In this document: one piece after another, positions 10,499 through 22,392 of the stretch
Layout: each line of letters opens with the position of its first letter
How positions within the stretch are numbered: the first letter of the stretch is position 1
NCBI RefSeq assembly: GCF_014805625.2
Contig: NW_023998456.1
Location: 1,503,782-1,567,781 of the forward strand
Origin: Glossina fuscipes
Taxonomy: Eukaryota; Arthropoda; Insecta; Diptera; Glossinidae
Length of the DNA: 64,000 nt
Reading direction: 5' to 3'
Position numbers and translations under genes: made by a program
The notes under the pieces: model-generated
The model's input: the letters and a program-made list of their open reading frames with translations, nothing else
What the model was told of the DNA's origin: nothing
Database searches by the model: none

Positions 10499-12123
10499 AT
10501 GTGGTTCGAAATAACCTTAGCTTTGCTGTTGTTATTAGTAGTGCTTTTATATGTTTACCTAACGTATCATTATCGGTATTGGGTGCGCCATGGCGTTGTT
10601 CACGTCAAACCCACTCCAATAGTCGGTAATTTAGGACCTTTATTGCGCATGAAATCCAGTTCTGCTCATATAACACATGCTATCTACAACTATCCCGAAG
10701 CCAGAAATCGACCTTTCGTTGGTATTTATCTTTTTCATCGTCCGGCTTTGCTGCTACGCGATCCCGAGCTAATAAAACGCATTCTAAGTAAGGATTTTCC
10801 AAAATTTTCTAATCGGTCTTTAAACGCGGACTGTTTTGGTGACCCTCTTGGCTCGCTGAACTTATTCTTTCTGAAAAATCCTTATTGGAAGGAAGTGCGT
10901 TCTAAACTGACTCCTTTCTTTACATGTTGGAAAATGAAACAAATGTTCCCTCTGGTTGAAGAAGTGGGACTTAATCTTAATGAATATCTCTTGAAAATGC
11001 CTTTAAATAACAATAATAGTTTTCAACTGGAGCTTAAGGAACTTTGCGCATTGTACACCACGGATGTTATCGCAACTGTAGCTTTCGGTATTCAAGCGAA
11101 TTCTTTTAAATATCCGAATGGAGAATTTCGTCGTAACGGTCGTGAAATATTTCGTTTTAGTACAAGACGTGCCTTAAATTTTAGTGTTATTTTTTTCTTA
11201 CCATATTTAGTGCCATATTTAGGCATAAAAGTCGTGCCACCAAAGCAAGCGGAATTTTTACGGTCTGCAATGAATCGGGTGCTGGAAGAGCGGGAGAAAT
11301 CTGGAATAAAGCGTCACGATTTAATCGATATTCTGATAGAATTCAAAAATCAAACTACAACCCAACCAAGACAAGATGGTTTAAGATTTGAAGGTGATCT
11401 CTTAGTCGCTCAGGCGGCTATATTTTTTACAGCTGGATTTGAGACAACCTCGACAACAATGTCATTGGCTTTATATGAATTAGCAAAACACCCGGAAATG
11501 CAAGAGAGATTACGCAAAGAAATATGCGACGCTCTTAATGAAAGTCGAGGAGAGATCCCGCAGCAGATCGTTGAGAACTTGGAATATATGCAAATGATTA
11601 TAGACGAAACATTGCGACTTTACCCACCATTAGCTTTCTTAGATCGCGAATGCTCTTTGCCTAAAGGCCAGAGTTACTCCTTAGAGCCGTTCCATTCGTT
11701 TTCAATACCTGCAGGCATGCCCGTTTATATACCTGTCTACGCTTTACATATGGATCCAAAGGTAAGAAATAAAATAAACCCATAGGTTCTCATATTTCTT
11801 TAAAAATCACTTTGGTTTGTTTTCTTGCAATATAGTATTTTCCTCAACCTCACGAATTTCAACCGGAACGCTTTTCGCCCGAGCGTAAAAAGTTGATAAC
11901 TCCCTACACGTATATGCCTTTCGGATTGGGTCCTCACGCCTGCGTTGGAGAACGTTTTACTATGCTACAGGCAAAGATTGGTTTATTAAATTTCCTACGC
12001 AATCATCGAGTGACATTGGGAGCGAAAACTGTAAAAAGTATTATAATAGATGCAAAGTCTTTAATCCTTCAACCCGAAGGTGGTATACATTTAAATGTTA
12101 TACGGGACCCTTTAAAATATTAA
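10499..12123 (+). CDS. Cytochrome P450, CYP6-like (P450-A1)
   Basis: A haem-thiolate monooxygenase of the ER membrane, of the class that oxidises plant toxins, insecticides or hormones; the substrate is unknown. Exon 1 is 10499-11761 (421 codons) and exon 2 is 11836-12123 (95 codons); the 74 bp intron has GTAAGA and TATAG ends. Visible elements: an N-terminal hydrophobic anchor (residues 3-22), proline hinge KPTPIVGN (37-44), helix-C WKEVR (130-134), I-helix AGFETT (312-317), K-helix ETLR (370-373), PERF (431-434) and haem loop FGLGPHACVG (450-459) with Cys457. The 516-residue length is normal for the family. Oddities: CW at 143-144 replaces the SG or TG of the usual FTSGK segment kept in its paralogues, and the haem loop has His where Arg is usual. 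It is closest to 34407 and 42762 and head-to-head with a P450-B stub. Family assignment within clan 3 is uncertain. Confidence 0.95.
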
Positions 12124-12129
12124 ACGAAA

Positions 12130-12620
12130 GTTGAAAGTACCTATTTTTAAAAAATTATATTAGGATTAATAAATAAAAAAAGCAAGAAAGATAATTTCAA
12201 ATCATACTAGTAGATCGGAATACAAGTGTGAACAACCTTATGAATAAAAATAATGTTCCTGATATCATAGTAAGTCGGTAAAATGCTATCTAAAATGTTT
12301 GAGGTATGACTTTCAATGCAAAACTTATCAACATCGCATTATACGATTGCGCTGGTTTTTTGTCGTTTATGAATGAAGAATAAAATAGAATGTTAGGAAT
12401 AAATAAATGAATTACACGCGCGGATGATAACTGATCGCGGTTTGGTTCTTTTAAACACAAAATTACATGAATTCATAGGTAATAAGACTTGTCTATGCTA
12501 AAAGCACTAAGGTCTTTCAAGGGCGACTCTTAAATGCTCCATATCTCTTCGCTTCATTCAGTCGTTCACTCGTTTTCGTGATAATACACCAAATATTATG
12601 CATTATTTTTGTGTGAAGGC
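12130..12620 (+). repeat. Duplicated 3' flank of P450-A
   Basis: Bases 12130-12200 match 1193-1256, and 12205-12600 match 1677-2090, with only scattered differences. Relative to unit 0 the flank lacks two blocks (338-1190 and one 151 bp repeat unit). The homology ends near 12610. It marks the right limit of the duplicated segment shared by units 0 and 1. Confidence 0.8.
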
Positions 12621-13949
12621 ATCCTTTCAATTACCGTACAAGTATCGTAATTTATTTGCCATAGATTTTATTACTTTTCAGTTACTTTCGTCATAAAAAC
12701 TACAATTATACTTTGTTGTACAAACTTCAGTAAATGTGTTCTTTTCAGTTCCTTTAGTGTCTCTTACGCCCTTTCATAGCGCTTGTTGATATTGGATTTC
12801 ATATGTACCCGTCCCTTTCACATAAAATGCCCATTTGATAATGCCCGATTTGATAGTGTGCAAGATTGTTTACGCAACATGTGAAATTATATGGGACAAC
12901 GTCGCAACTGCGGCAACAATTAGTTACGTCACGAACTCGCACTTTACTAGTAATTTCTTTCACTTGTCACGAAAAAATCGTTAGCTCGGGTTTTTTTGCA
13001 AGTGACAATCAAGTGTTAAAAATATCAAGTTTCGTCATGCAAAAGAGATGTCCTCATAAATGCAGTGGTAACAACATGTTAACACGAAAAAACAGAGGTG
13101 TTAAGATATTTTGAAAGCAAACCCAAAACGTTTGAAAGTAAACGCAGAGATGCTAAACTAACCACAGTTCAATAAAAACGAATTCAAAAATTTGTTGAAA
13201 ACGAATACAAAAAATATGATGAAAACGAAGAGAAAAACTATGTAAGAAAGCATAAAAACATTATATATATAAGATAGGACATTTTACCAGCAATTTTGCA
13301 CCGCAAAATTATCAAGTACGGCATCCGATAAAAACAAACGATATTCAAGATCGTAAGAGAGAGTAACAGAACTGAAGTTAAAACACTTACTGAAAGTAAT
13401 ATAAGTATGCGTGAGGCTACAATAAAAACATGTATATGCTATACTAAGCCGTTTTGAAAAGACCATAGAGAGACTATGAACATGAATTTGCGATAGTATG
13501 CGTATTCAACAAACCTGTGCGTGAGCGTACGTTTGCTTAAGCAATATATAGTCTGACACGCATCTCAACTAATCTACTTTCCCTAATTTCTAACTCCTCA
13601 TTAGCTATTAAATTTCTAGTTTCTAGACATCCTGATTTAATTTCTCCGCCAAAAAGAAAACTGCAGTTCGTCACAATCCATAACAAGTAAGAAAGTTATT
13701 TTGTGCCGGGGCTGAATTTCCCAGCACCATTAAATCCCTTATCGCCCCTTGCTTTTGCTTGCTGTCATAAAAAAGTGGAGGGGATAAAATATTTATATTT
13801 TACCTTTTGTTTTACCAAAAGATATTACTAAGAAAAATTCATCTGCCACCATCATGACGTCGAAATAATATACTTAGCTTTTCGCATTCGACTCTGTAAA
13901 CCCTTTTGTATGGTACTCATATGGACGCTATTTTTCAGAAAATATTTGT
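12621..13949. other. Intergenic, nothing recognised
   Basis: AT-rich sequence with only short, unsupported open frames. There is an A-rich, weakly repetitive stretch near 13110-13250 with AAAACGAA-type motifs. No gene or element end was found. Confidence 0.4.
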
Positions 13950-14430
13950 CCATCAGTTAGTGACGTCCACCATAATTAACTTAGAATTAACCAACTTACC
14001 TTGTCACGTTCAACTTTCCAAGTCCTTTTATTTGATACCTATATCGTCGGTCTTATCAAGAAAAAAACTAATCCGCCAGGTCGTGGTGTCCGCAACATTT
14101 ACTTCAGAATTAACGCGCTTTTAGGCGGATAATTTGAGGAATGTACAAAATAATTTTGAACGTTCTGTCTTGTTTAGCTTAGAATTAGTAAGCACAAAAG
14201 CTCAAAAAAATTAAAAAAAGGAAATTCCGTCACTCGTAACTTTGTACAGGCATGGACGATTTTTCCTTTTTGCCACATTAATGGTAGTGCCTTTCGTAAA
14301 ATAAATGTGAAAAATGTCTATCTTTTATAGTTTGTGAGTAATGAAGAAAAATCTACAAATTTTTGTTTAGAAAAACGGAATTGCGTTCGGTTTACGCTTC
14401 ATTGCGCGCTTGTGCTCTAACCAGTTTGGC
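13950..14430 (+). repeat. Interspersed repeat, forward copy
   Basis: This is a roughly 480 bp copy of a sequence that occurs in the opposite orientation at 37775-38215. Within it, a segment of about 45 bases occurs twice, 123 bases apart (GTCC at 13965 and 14088). Both are followed by a related TTAACTTAGAATTAAC or TTTACTTCAGAATTAAC stretch. No coding capacity or inverted termini were seen. It may be a non-autonomous transposon of unknown class. Confidence 0.7.
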
Positions 14431-14439
14431 TTGTTTGCA

Positions 14440-14690
14440 ATACGAACCTACGTGCAAAAACTTCTAATGATTTTACCACATATGAAGTCAATACCTTTAT
14501 ATTTGCGACCAGGAAAATGCCGAAAATACAAACACCACGCGGACAGACATGGCTTAATCAATTCACAGTTTCGCGCTGATTAAGAATGTATATAGTTTAT
14601 AGAGTCTCCGAAGCTTTCTTTTCAATGTGAGATGAAAAAAGACATAATAACTACACCCCTATCTTTTAGAGGTGGGTACAATAATTATAA
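14440..14690 (+). repeat. Dispersed repeat, second copy of the 6295 type
   Basis: It contains GGACAGACATGG, CGCGCTGATTAAGAATGTAT and GGTGGGTACAA in the same order and spacing as 6295-6475. It directly adjoins the 13950 repeat. Confidence 0.45.
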
Positions 14691-15169
14691 TATTCATCTT
14701 TTGTTAATAAATGGTAGAAATTAGACGAAATAATTATGATGAAAAAATTTTGGCAATAAATAAATAGATATATACAAAAATCCTCCGAAAATAAATCAAC
14801 CTACGCAACCTACACAAACAACGTTCAAATTAAAATATTAAAGTAACCGGTCAAGCAAAACCGAAGGTTGAAATTTTTATCGCTTATGCGTCCATATATA
14901 ATTGCTTGAACAAGTGCACGCATAACCACACGTAAGCACTTCTCCTTGCGTACATATACTTGCTTCGGCAAACATACGCACAACCGCGTACAGGTATTTC
15001 TGCTTTAACATAACAGTAAACAGCATCAGTTAATTTTCGACTCATAGTGAGAGTGTTAAGATTGCAAGTTAGATAAATGCGGCGTAGATAAATTGCGTGT
15101 ATTAAACCTTTTTTTGATAGACTTCAAAAGATCCTGATATTGAGATTAACTGATAGACATTATTTAGGT
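14691..15169. other. Intergenic, nothing recognised
   Basis: AT-rich sequence with an imperfect direct repeat of CTTGCTTCGGCAAACATACGC-like phrases around 14890-15010. No gene. Confidence 0.35.
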
Positions 15170-15520
15170 TTCTGCAAAGAACTCTGAACGCATTAAATAA
15201 CTTATGTCGACTAAGCTTAATGAAGATGAAAAGGCCTAGAGGGACGTGGACGAATCGATAGTACCGTTAATTAGCTTCATTAAGAAGGAAACGTCAAGAC
15301 TAAATCTAAGTTTCTCAAGTGATCGTAAGGATAACAAAACCAATCAATTTTTATAGGATGGCAAAGAGACAAGAGGGTCCGGACCCATCCCAAATTCCTA
15401 AGGGTGAGCAAGAAAAGTTGCCTTTGAACGGATTCAATTGAATCCACATAACGCCTAAAGGAAGGGGACCGCACAACCGAGTCATACTCGAGAATTGGTC
15501 TAACTAAGGACTTTGTATGT
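15170..15520 (-). pseudogene. Reverse-transcriptase C-terminal fragment of a non-LTR element
   Basis: On the minus strand the order of blocks is that of the thumb and tail of jockey- or I-type elements. SLVRPILEYDSVVRSPSF comes first, then SIESVQRQLFLLTLRNLGW, then a block ending LINGTIDSSTSL, then RVLCRNLNNVYQL. Shifts of frame and stops separate the blocks, and no 5' catalytic domain precedes them. It is a dead fragment, probably of a different insertion from the one at 4339. Confidence 0.65.
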
Positions 15521-16661
15521 AAGAATCCACCTTTTACAAAGTGATTCTGACTCCAAGCTTGCCTTTCCGTCTGTTTGTGACTTTTGTGTTCAATCTATGG
15601 TCCGCAATTGTGATGGAATGTGGTATACCGACACGTACACATTATTTTGAAAATCCGTTAGTTGAATAGCTATAGGGTGGTGTAGGATATATAACGCCAG
15701 GCCATGTCATACTCATTTCTTTCCATAAGAATTAAATAGCGCGGCAATAATAACAATGAAAGTCATTTAAATTTTAAAACAATGAAAAAAGTCAAACAAA
15801 TTCGGTTTTTTTTTTAATGTGTGTATAGATCAACAGGTACATTTCAAGTTTTTTTATTTGACGTCTAAAACTTAAGCAAACACTTTTAGTTTTCTCAAGT
15901 AAGAAAGAAAGAGAATTTCGCATTACGTAGCATTCTTCATGCCTAATTAAGACAATATTAAAATTAAAGTTAAAATATCACGTAGAACAATCAACTTTCT
16001 TTGAATAAAGTGCGAATATCTCTCAAGTGGACTGCCCTTTGAAAAGAAAGTGTATTAATATTGCTTCTTATTCTTATTCTAAGTAATGGGGTGCCTTTAC
16101 TAACTTTTACAGATCACAAACCGACAATGTGTTATAGTAAATTAATTAATAGTTTTTAATGTATGTATAAATCAACAGGTGGGTTTAAAGTTCTTAGTTA
16201 GCATTTGCGCAATATTTGAAAATGACGGGCACACATGTCAAAAGTTAAAGACTGTTGGTTAGGATAGGCTTGAAAAGTGCAAAACATTGTGTTTAGTATT
16301 TCTGCATAATCAGCCATTTCATCATCGGTTAAAATGTCTATTAAATTGTATTCTGGATTCCAAAAATAAGGAAAGTTTCGAGTTTGAAAGCGTATTTTCA
16401 GAACTCACTTCATTCCATTTTTTGCATGCATTTCGGTTATTATTCCAATTTTATTATTGATTTATATAAGATTGTATTAAATGTTTCCATGTCGGGGAAT
16501 ATTTTTCATGGTAGAGGATATTTACAATTTTCATTTATTGCAAACAACTCTGTGATTTCTTTGCTCTCTTCATTTTCCACAAAAGGGAATTCTTATTGGG
16601 AGTTGATGTAAAGAGAAATAGAAGATGGCGGTGAATCAAAACCATTTCGCAAGAAGAAGTG
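15521..16661. other. Intergenic, nothing recognised
   Basis: AT-rich. GGGTGGTGTAGGATAT near 15675 resembles the right terminus of the inverted-repeat element, and ATCAACAGGT phrases recur at 15829 and 16173. No supported gene. Confidence 0.35.
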
Positions 16662-16912
16662 TAAAGGTGTGTGTGTGTGTGTGTGTGAAAAACAAAAAAT
16701 TTGAATCAAAGTTTTAAATTTTTAGTTTTCTCTTAGAAAACTTTAAAAAAGTTATAAAGTGAAGCAAAAAAAAGGCGACTTCAAATTCGAAAGAGATATT
16801 TGTAAAAATAAAAAGCAAATAAATAAAAATTTATAAAGTGAAGCAAAAAAAGGCGGCTGCAAATTCGAAAGAGACATTGGCAAATTTTCTTTTTTAAAAA
16901 AGTTATAAAGTT
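16662..16912 (+). repeat. GT microsatellite and short tandem duplication
   Basis: A (GT)n run lies at about 16664-16687. It is followed by two copies of a segment containing TATAAAGTGAAGCAAAAAAA and AAATTCGAAAGAGA (16752-16803 and 16832-16878), with a third start at 16902. The period is about 80 bases. Confidence 0.7.
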
Positions 16913-19369
16913 CTATTTTTTCTATTTATTGACGGTAAATGCATCACCATTTTCTCACAATGATTGCAACATTTAAAAGGAAAGTTGATGAACTTAATGA
17001 GTTGCATACATAGGGAATTCTATGTAGTCTCGCTGGTTTCTATGCTTGCACCCATTTAAAAGTGTGTAATAAATATTCACAATTAAATCTTGCCCCTAAT
17101 CTGAGTACTCTATAAAGAGAATGGTAATTTTCCAGATAGTTTGGTTTAAAAAAATTAATTTGCATTGTAAAAGAATTAGAAAACAAAAGTGGACAGAAAA
17201 AACAAATAAAAATGTCAATTCCCTATAATAATATTATTATTATTCTATCTATTCGGTAAATATGACTTCTTTATGATATTCCAAACCTCGCTCAAGAATA
17301 TCAAGGGTACGCGATAATACCGCTGGACGATCCTACTCTTCAGGAAACGTTCGATTCTTTTAAAGTGTTTTTGTTTTCGTATTGCGATTTCAAAAAAAAA
17401 AAAGAAGAAAGAGGCGTGAAGTGAGTTGCGTTTAAATTTGTGAGCGCACAAAAAGTAAACTACCGAGGCACTTTATAAGAAAGCCTACACGTATAGAACA
17501 ATTTTTCTTCTTGTCTTGCCCTTTTTTTGTTTCACTTTATGGAATTGCACTTAATTGTTTTCTCACCTAAAATAGAAGAAAGCAAATAAATAATAAATAA
17601 ATACATTAAATATATTATTATAATTACCTTTATCCTACTGCATTTCGCGCAAAGCAAATTACTTTTGTAATGCAATAGCAACTGGCTCTGTACAAATGCG
17701 AGGAAGACGAAGTAATGGCTGCACAAGAACGTGTCAGCAAAGCGTACGGTTAAACTAGAACTTCAAGACATTGAGGAATCTAAGGATGAAAAGGCGTGTT
17801 TAAAGGGCTTAAAAAGGCCGGTGCCAATTCCGATGATTCGGATCAGTTCGTTGGAGCACGAAAACGTTTATTAAACGCTATTAAAAGAAGGATGGAACTT
17901 TTACCATTCAATTAATGTAAGTAAATAAGATTTAAATTTTTTGTTTTGAAAGTTAACAAATTGTTCTACTCTACTAGAACGAAAAAGAACTTTGACTTCT
18001 CTTTATAAGAAAGCAAAAATGGAACGATTATAAAATGATGAAAATTTATTTTGGCTATGTAACATTTTTCATCAAATTCTTACCAGATATTTAAATTTTT
18101 ATTTTAGCTGCCATTATCAACATTTGAGCGCAGTTTGAACATACGGTGTCCGTATACCTTGCATCACAAATGATTCTAAAATAATTATCAAAATCAATTC
18201 AAATGCAACGAATTGTATAAAACCATAAGCGTATATACATAAAAAGAATAATGAGTTTTTACTTATTCTCGCCAAAGGCTCTTCAAAACGCTTTGTTTTA
18301 TTCATTCCAGCTTACATACACAACACCAGTGGGCCAAGAGCTGCATTATGTAATCAATAAAGGTTTGTAACTCATCTTGGCTGTTTATATCTGCACTTGC
18401 TATTCAAATTGATCAGCCGCCATTAAGCATATAACAATCAGGAAACGTTCGATTCTTTAAAAGTGTTCATTGCAATGAAATATATAAACACTCAGTTGTT
18501 GATAGGGCCAAGCAAAAATTTTTTCATACGGTTCTGACTGATCAGCAATTGTATTACAAGTAATACCGATAGCTGAAAACAATCAGTAATAAAGTCCGAA
18601 GCAATTTCTAGAGATATTGTTGGGCCGCTTGTGATTTTTCCAACAAATTTTGCATAAAATCAGGTGCAGCATTCTGACGAAATGCGTTGAATTTATTATC
18701 GGTGCACGTTTAAAATTATCTACCTCCACTGTCGCCCCACTTTTTAAAGATTCAAAAAAACTGATAATTCCTTCTTTTATTAATTTTGTATTGATTACAA
18801 ATGAACAAAACAATTTTAGGTACAATCTGATAACCGTTATTTAAAACAAAGTTGCTATCAACGCTATCGTCATATTCACGGAACTCAAGCACGATAGAAT
18901 TTATTTTGATACTATTTTCAATAATTCGATTATAAAACTGCTTTGAAGTTATGCATGCAGGGTTGTGCAAGCAAGTAGCCATATATTTGCCTTAAAATAT
19001 TTTCATCAAGAAAGATTGTGTTGCAAGAAAATTTACAGCGCTAAGGACGAAAAGAATAATCTGTAATGTTCGATCAAAGAAGTGGAGAAAAGTACCATAG
19101 ATTTCATGCGGAATTGTCTTTTTTAACTAGGCTTCACTTTTGTAAAACACACAACAAACGCATTCTTCTTGCTCTTCTTGTTTACGATAAGAGTTAGTTA
19201 ATATCAATTTTTTCCATCTCTGTTCAACATACCAAAAAAAAAAAAAAAATATCAATTTTTACGTGTAGGACTATCTTTATGACGTTTAGTAGGGGGAGTT
19301 TTTTATGGCGAACGTAGATGTTTGTAATATCTTTGAAAATCTTTGAACCAGGTCAATTTGATGATTGAA
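16913..19369. other. Intergenic, at most an eroded coding stretch
   Basis: Mostly AT-rich sequence. At 17785-17915 a forward frame (KGLKKAGANSDDSDQF, then ARKRLLNAIKRRMELL, stop) looks protein-like and may be the end of a dead gene. ATCAGGAAACGTTCGATTCTT-like sequence occurs at 17340 and 18440. No element was recognised. Confidence 0.3.
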
Positions 19370-19618
19370 ATGGCTGATTGTTTATCATTCCACGATGTCC
19401 TTAGCCGGCTACTGCGGGAGTTTCCAGATTTGTGGCGATCCCATGGGGAGCTGACGAAACGGCCCGAAAAAGAGCTGTCTCGGAGGACGCATTATTGCGT
19501 TTACCTGTGGTATGCTCAAGAACTTGGATATATGCGTGCCGCGGACGCGATGTCAAAATTAATGGAGGAGGAGGGATTCGGGGGCTCCGAAGAAGGGATC
19601 TTGGTAAACGAACCTTAA
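19370..19618 (+). pseudogene. MADF/Myb-SANT-like family, copy B
   Basis: An open frame of about 82 codons starts MADCLSF and contains VLSRLLREFPDLWRSHGEL, matching the L-W block of copies A, D and E. It then reads straight into the second conserved block, YLWYAQELGYMRAADAMSKL, without the intervening 60 or so residues. An in-frame deletion therefore joined the two blocks. The frame ends in a Gly/Glu-rich tail. Without introns or neighbours to support expression it is treated as a truncated relic. Confidence 0.5.
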
Positions 19619-19731
19619 TTTACGCGCACTTATTTACACATATATGTTAGATTATATTCAAAAACTGTCAGGAAAAGAAACACAAGAAACAGCGTATCAT
19701 TGTTCTAAACAAATACAACCTGTTTGATATA

Positions 19732-20999
19732 TTAGTCGGGGAAAAAGAAATCCATTATTTTTATATGAACTTTAGGACTTTATTGAACATGCTTCGGATT
19801 GTCCGATTTGGGTCAAATATGCACCGTTTTGTTGTATGATTTGTTGCCATTTTAAAGGTAACTTCAAAATGCCTCTCTCTCATAGAAGTCCTGATCTCTA
19901 TTTGCAAAAAACTCTAGTAGTCGATTTTCACAATCCTCCCTAGATTCCAATTTTTTATCATTAAAGAAATTTTGCAATGCAAGAAAAAGATGATAATCGC
20001 TTGGTGCCAAGTCCGGACTGTATGGCGGATGCATTAAAACTTCCCAACCAAGCTCCCGAAGTTTCTGGCGAGTCACTGTAGATGTGTGTGGCCTAGCGTT
20101 GTCCTGGTGGAACACGACACCTCTCCTGTTGGCCAATTCTGGCCGTTTCTGGTCACTCGCTATCTTCAAACGGTCCAGTTGTTGACAGTAGAGATCAGAA
20201 TTTAGCGTTTGGCCATATGGAAGCAACTCATGATAAATAATCCCCTTCCAGTCCCACCAAATGCATAGCAAAACCTTCCTGGCCGTTTGAGGTGCTTCAC
20301 CGCTCTTTGACCACGATCGTTTTCGCACAGGGTTATCGTATGTGATCCATTTCTCATCTCCAGTCACTATCCGTTTAAGAAATGGGTCTATCTCATTCCG
20401 TTTGGCCAAGGCTTCGCAGATGGAAATTCGATCCATCATTTTTTTTTCTGTTAATTGGTGTGGCACCCAAACATCGAGCTTCTTTTTGAATCCATCTTTG
20501 TGTAAATGGTTTAAAACAGTTTTATTGTCGATTTTTAGCTCCTGGGCGATGTTACGACTGCTAACATGCCGGTCAACTTCGATCATTTCTTCGATTTTAT
20601 CGACATTTTCGACGACCGCCCTACCTGTGCGAGGTGCATCTTTAACATCAAAAATTCCTGAACGGAATCTACGAAACCAAAATTGCACATAATTGGCTGT
20701 TACAGTATCGGAACCATAAACACCATTCACAATTTTAGCCGCCTGGCTTGCACTTTCGCCTTTGTCAAAGAAAAACTGTAAAATGTACCGAATTTTCTCT
20801 TTGTTCACTTCCATTTTTAACACGCTGTAACTCACAACTGAATGCACCAAACAAGAAACAGCAAAAGAATTTTTTTTACTGCGAAATGTCACCTTCCCAA
20901 CGAGCATAAATATGAAATTGTTTGATCGATACTTTACGAGAAATCTATCAGTGCAGCCATCTACCGAAAAAATAATGGATCTCTTTTTCCCCAAACTAA
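19732..20999 (-). mobile_element. Mariner transposon, mellifera-type, full length by its ends
   Basis: The element is 1268 bp with inverted termini of about 30 bases. The left end begins TTAGTCGGGGAAAAAGAAAT at 19732, and the right end, read inward, begins TTAGTTTGGGGAAAAAGAGA at 20999. A TA dinucleotide flanks each side (19730-19731 and 21000-21001), as expected for Tc1/mariner target duplication. It encodes a broken transposase on the minus strand. The ends differ by a one-base indel and a few substitutions, which suggests moderate age. Confidence 0.92.
19772..20814 (-). pseudogene. Mariner transposase, frameshifted near the C-terminus
   Basis: A cut-and-paste DNA transposase. The start is the ATG at 20814 (MEVNKEKIRYIL); the open frame extends further upstream but that part is terminal non-coding sequence. 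There are N-terminal helix-turn-helix regions, the WVPHQL linker, and the D,D34D catalytic triad: GDEKW, HQDNARPH and YSPDLAPSD, with exactly 34 residues between the last two aspartates. Two lesions are visible. About 8 residues are missing between PQTAR and KVLLCIWW, as an in-frame gap relative to the family. A two-base expansion in a GAGAGAG run at about 19880 shifts the frame, giving a stop at 19864; the true C-terminal residues continue in another frame to TAA at 19772. The family is recognised from the motif set, closest to mellifera-subfamily elements of ants and bees. Confidence 0.9.
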
Positions 21000-21001
21000 T
21001 A

Positions 21002-22284
21002 TTACAGTGTACCAAAGTTTAACTTTTTTTGAGACCCCCTATAAGGCGGAAAAACAAGTTTCAAAAACTCCATAAAATAAGCAACGAAACATGTCCGTCT
21101 GTTTGTCCGCCCATCTGTCTGTCTGTACAACTGCGTAGTACACATTTTCCCTAAGACGCTTGGCCGAGAGGACGATGTCAAAAAATTAGATGAAGTTAAT
21201 TTTGAATTATCAGAACAACAGGAAGAAGAACGTTAGACTTCCAGAAAGAGAAAAATGCTGAACACCAGGACGACCAGGTCGACTTTTATGAAGTCCTTAG
21301 AAACATTATTATCATCAGCAACATGATTATCATCTTGGCGTTTATATGATGCTGAGTACAGTTAAATGAACTTTTCAGATGATTCATTTAATCAAAAACA
21401 TGTTAAAAGACTGTGCTCCACACCACACTACAGTTATGCATATAACGAATTTTCAAAGTAAGGTCTTAAGGAAACGATCGAAAAATAATCCGACTGGAAC
21501 AATTTTCAATAGTGCCCGTTCTTGGGCCAAAACGCATCAGTTTTGAATTCATAATTCAAACACGTGACATATTTGTTTTGTTGTTGTATATAAATTAAAC
21601 TATCGTTGCTAGCGATGACAAATCTCTATGCCATTGCTAATTAAAAATGCCGAAAATATATTAAGCTCTTAGATATTTCGATGTATTAACGAAAGTTTTG
21701 CCCGCATTTCATAAAAACCTTTTGGAAGAGTTATTCTGGAGCTTCAGGCAAGCTAGTGCGGGTACGATAAAACATCCGAAAAGCTTTAGGAGTTACGCAT
21801 CCGTTCTTTACGTCAATTCGTAATCATGTCGTTTAATGCAAGGTATTTCACAATACGTTCTTCCCACTGCAGCATTCCAAAAGATCAGGGTCAAGGGAAG
21901 GGGCTGCACTGATTTTGACATAATGCTTGCATTTTCAGAGAAGAGACTCCAGAGACTCTATACTTTTTCAATTCAGTCGTAACGCCATTGTAAAAATTTC
22001 CTAACCCAAAAAAACAAAAAACAAACTACCACGCCCACCGTGAACAAACGCATATTATATTTAACGAAATTCATGCAAACCCTTTGCAAAGCTCTTTACT
22101 ACTGATCTAGTAATAATATAACCAATTTTGTTCCAAAATAAGGTAAGATCGGATACGGTAAAATAAAGCTAATAATAATAAAATGAACGGTGGTGGGGTA
22201 TAACAGATTCGACTTTGACCGAATACAACTTTCAAAGAGATTAGATGGAAATCTTTTTATATCTCTTAATTATCAAAAAAATCC
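21002..22284. other. Intergenic with diverged repeat fragments
   Basis: Fragments of the inverted-repeat element occur at about 21090-21130 (CCGTCTGTTTGTCCGCC) and 21400-21560 (TTATGCATATAACGA and GGGCCAAAACGCAT). No gene is supported. Confidence 0.4.
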
Positions 22285-22325
22285 TATATATAATGTGGAA
22301 ATTTCTCTTCACAATTATCAGTTCC
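22285..22325 (+). promoter_or_regulatory. TATA box and initiator of the secreted-peptide gene
   Basis: TATATATAA spans 22285-22293, and an insect-type initiator TCAGTT spans 22318-22323 with its A at 22320, about 35 bases from the start of the TATA box. The ATG follows at 22393, giving a 5' leader of about 73 bases. The arrangement is that of a compact, inducible insect gene. Confidence 0.6.
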
Positions 22326-22392
22326 CTTCGAGTCTTTTCAGTGAAAGCATTTCTTTCTTTATCATCAGTTATATGTATTGTTCAAGAGAAAT

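Noticed and set aside
20815..21015. A 67-residue N-terminal extension of the mariner transposase frame
   Set aside because: It translates the terminal inverted repeat and leader; family proteins begin at the Met corresponding to 20814.
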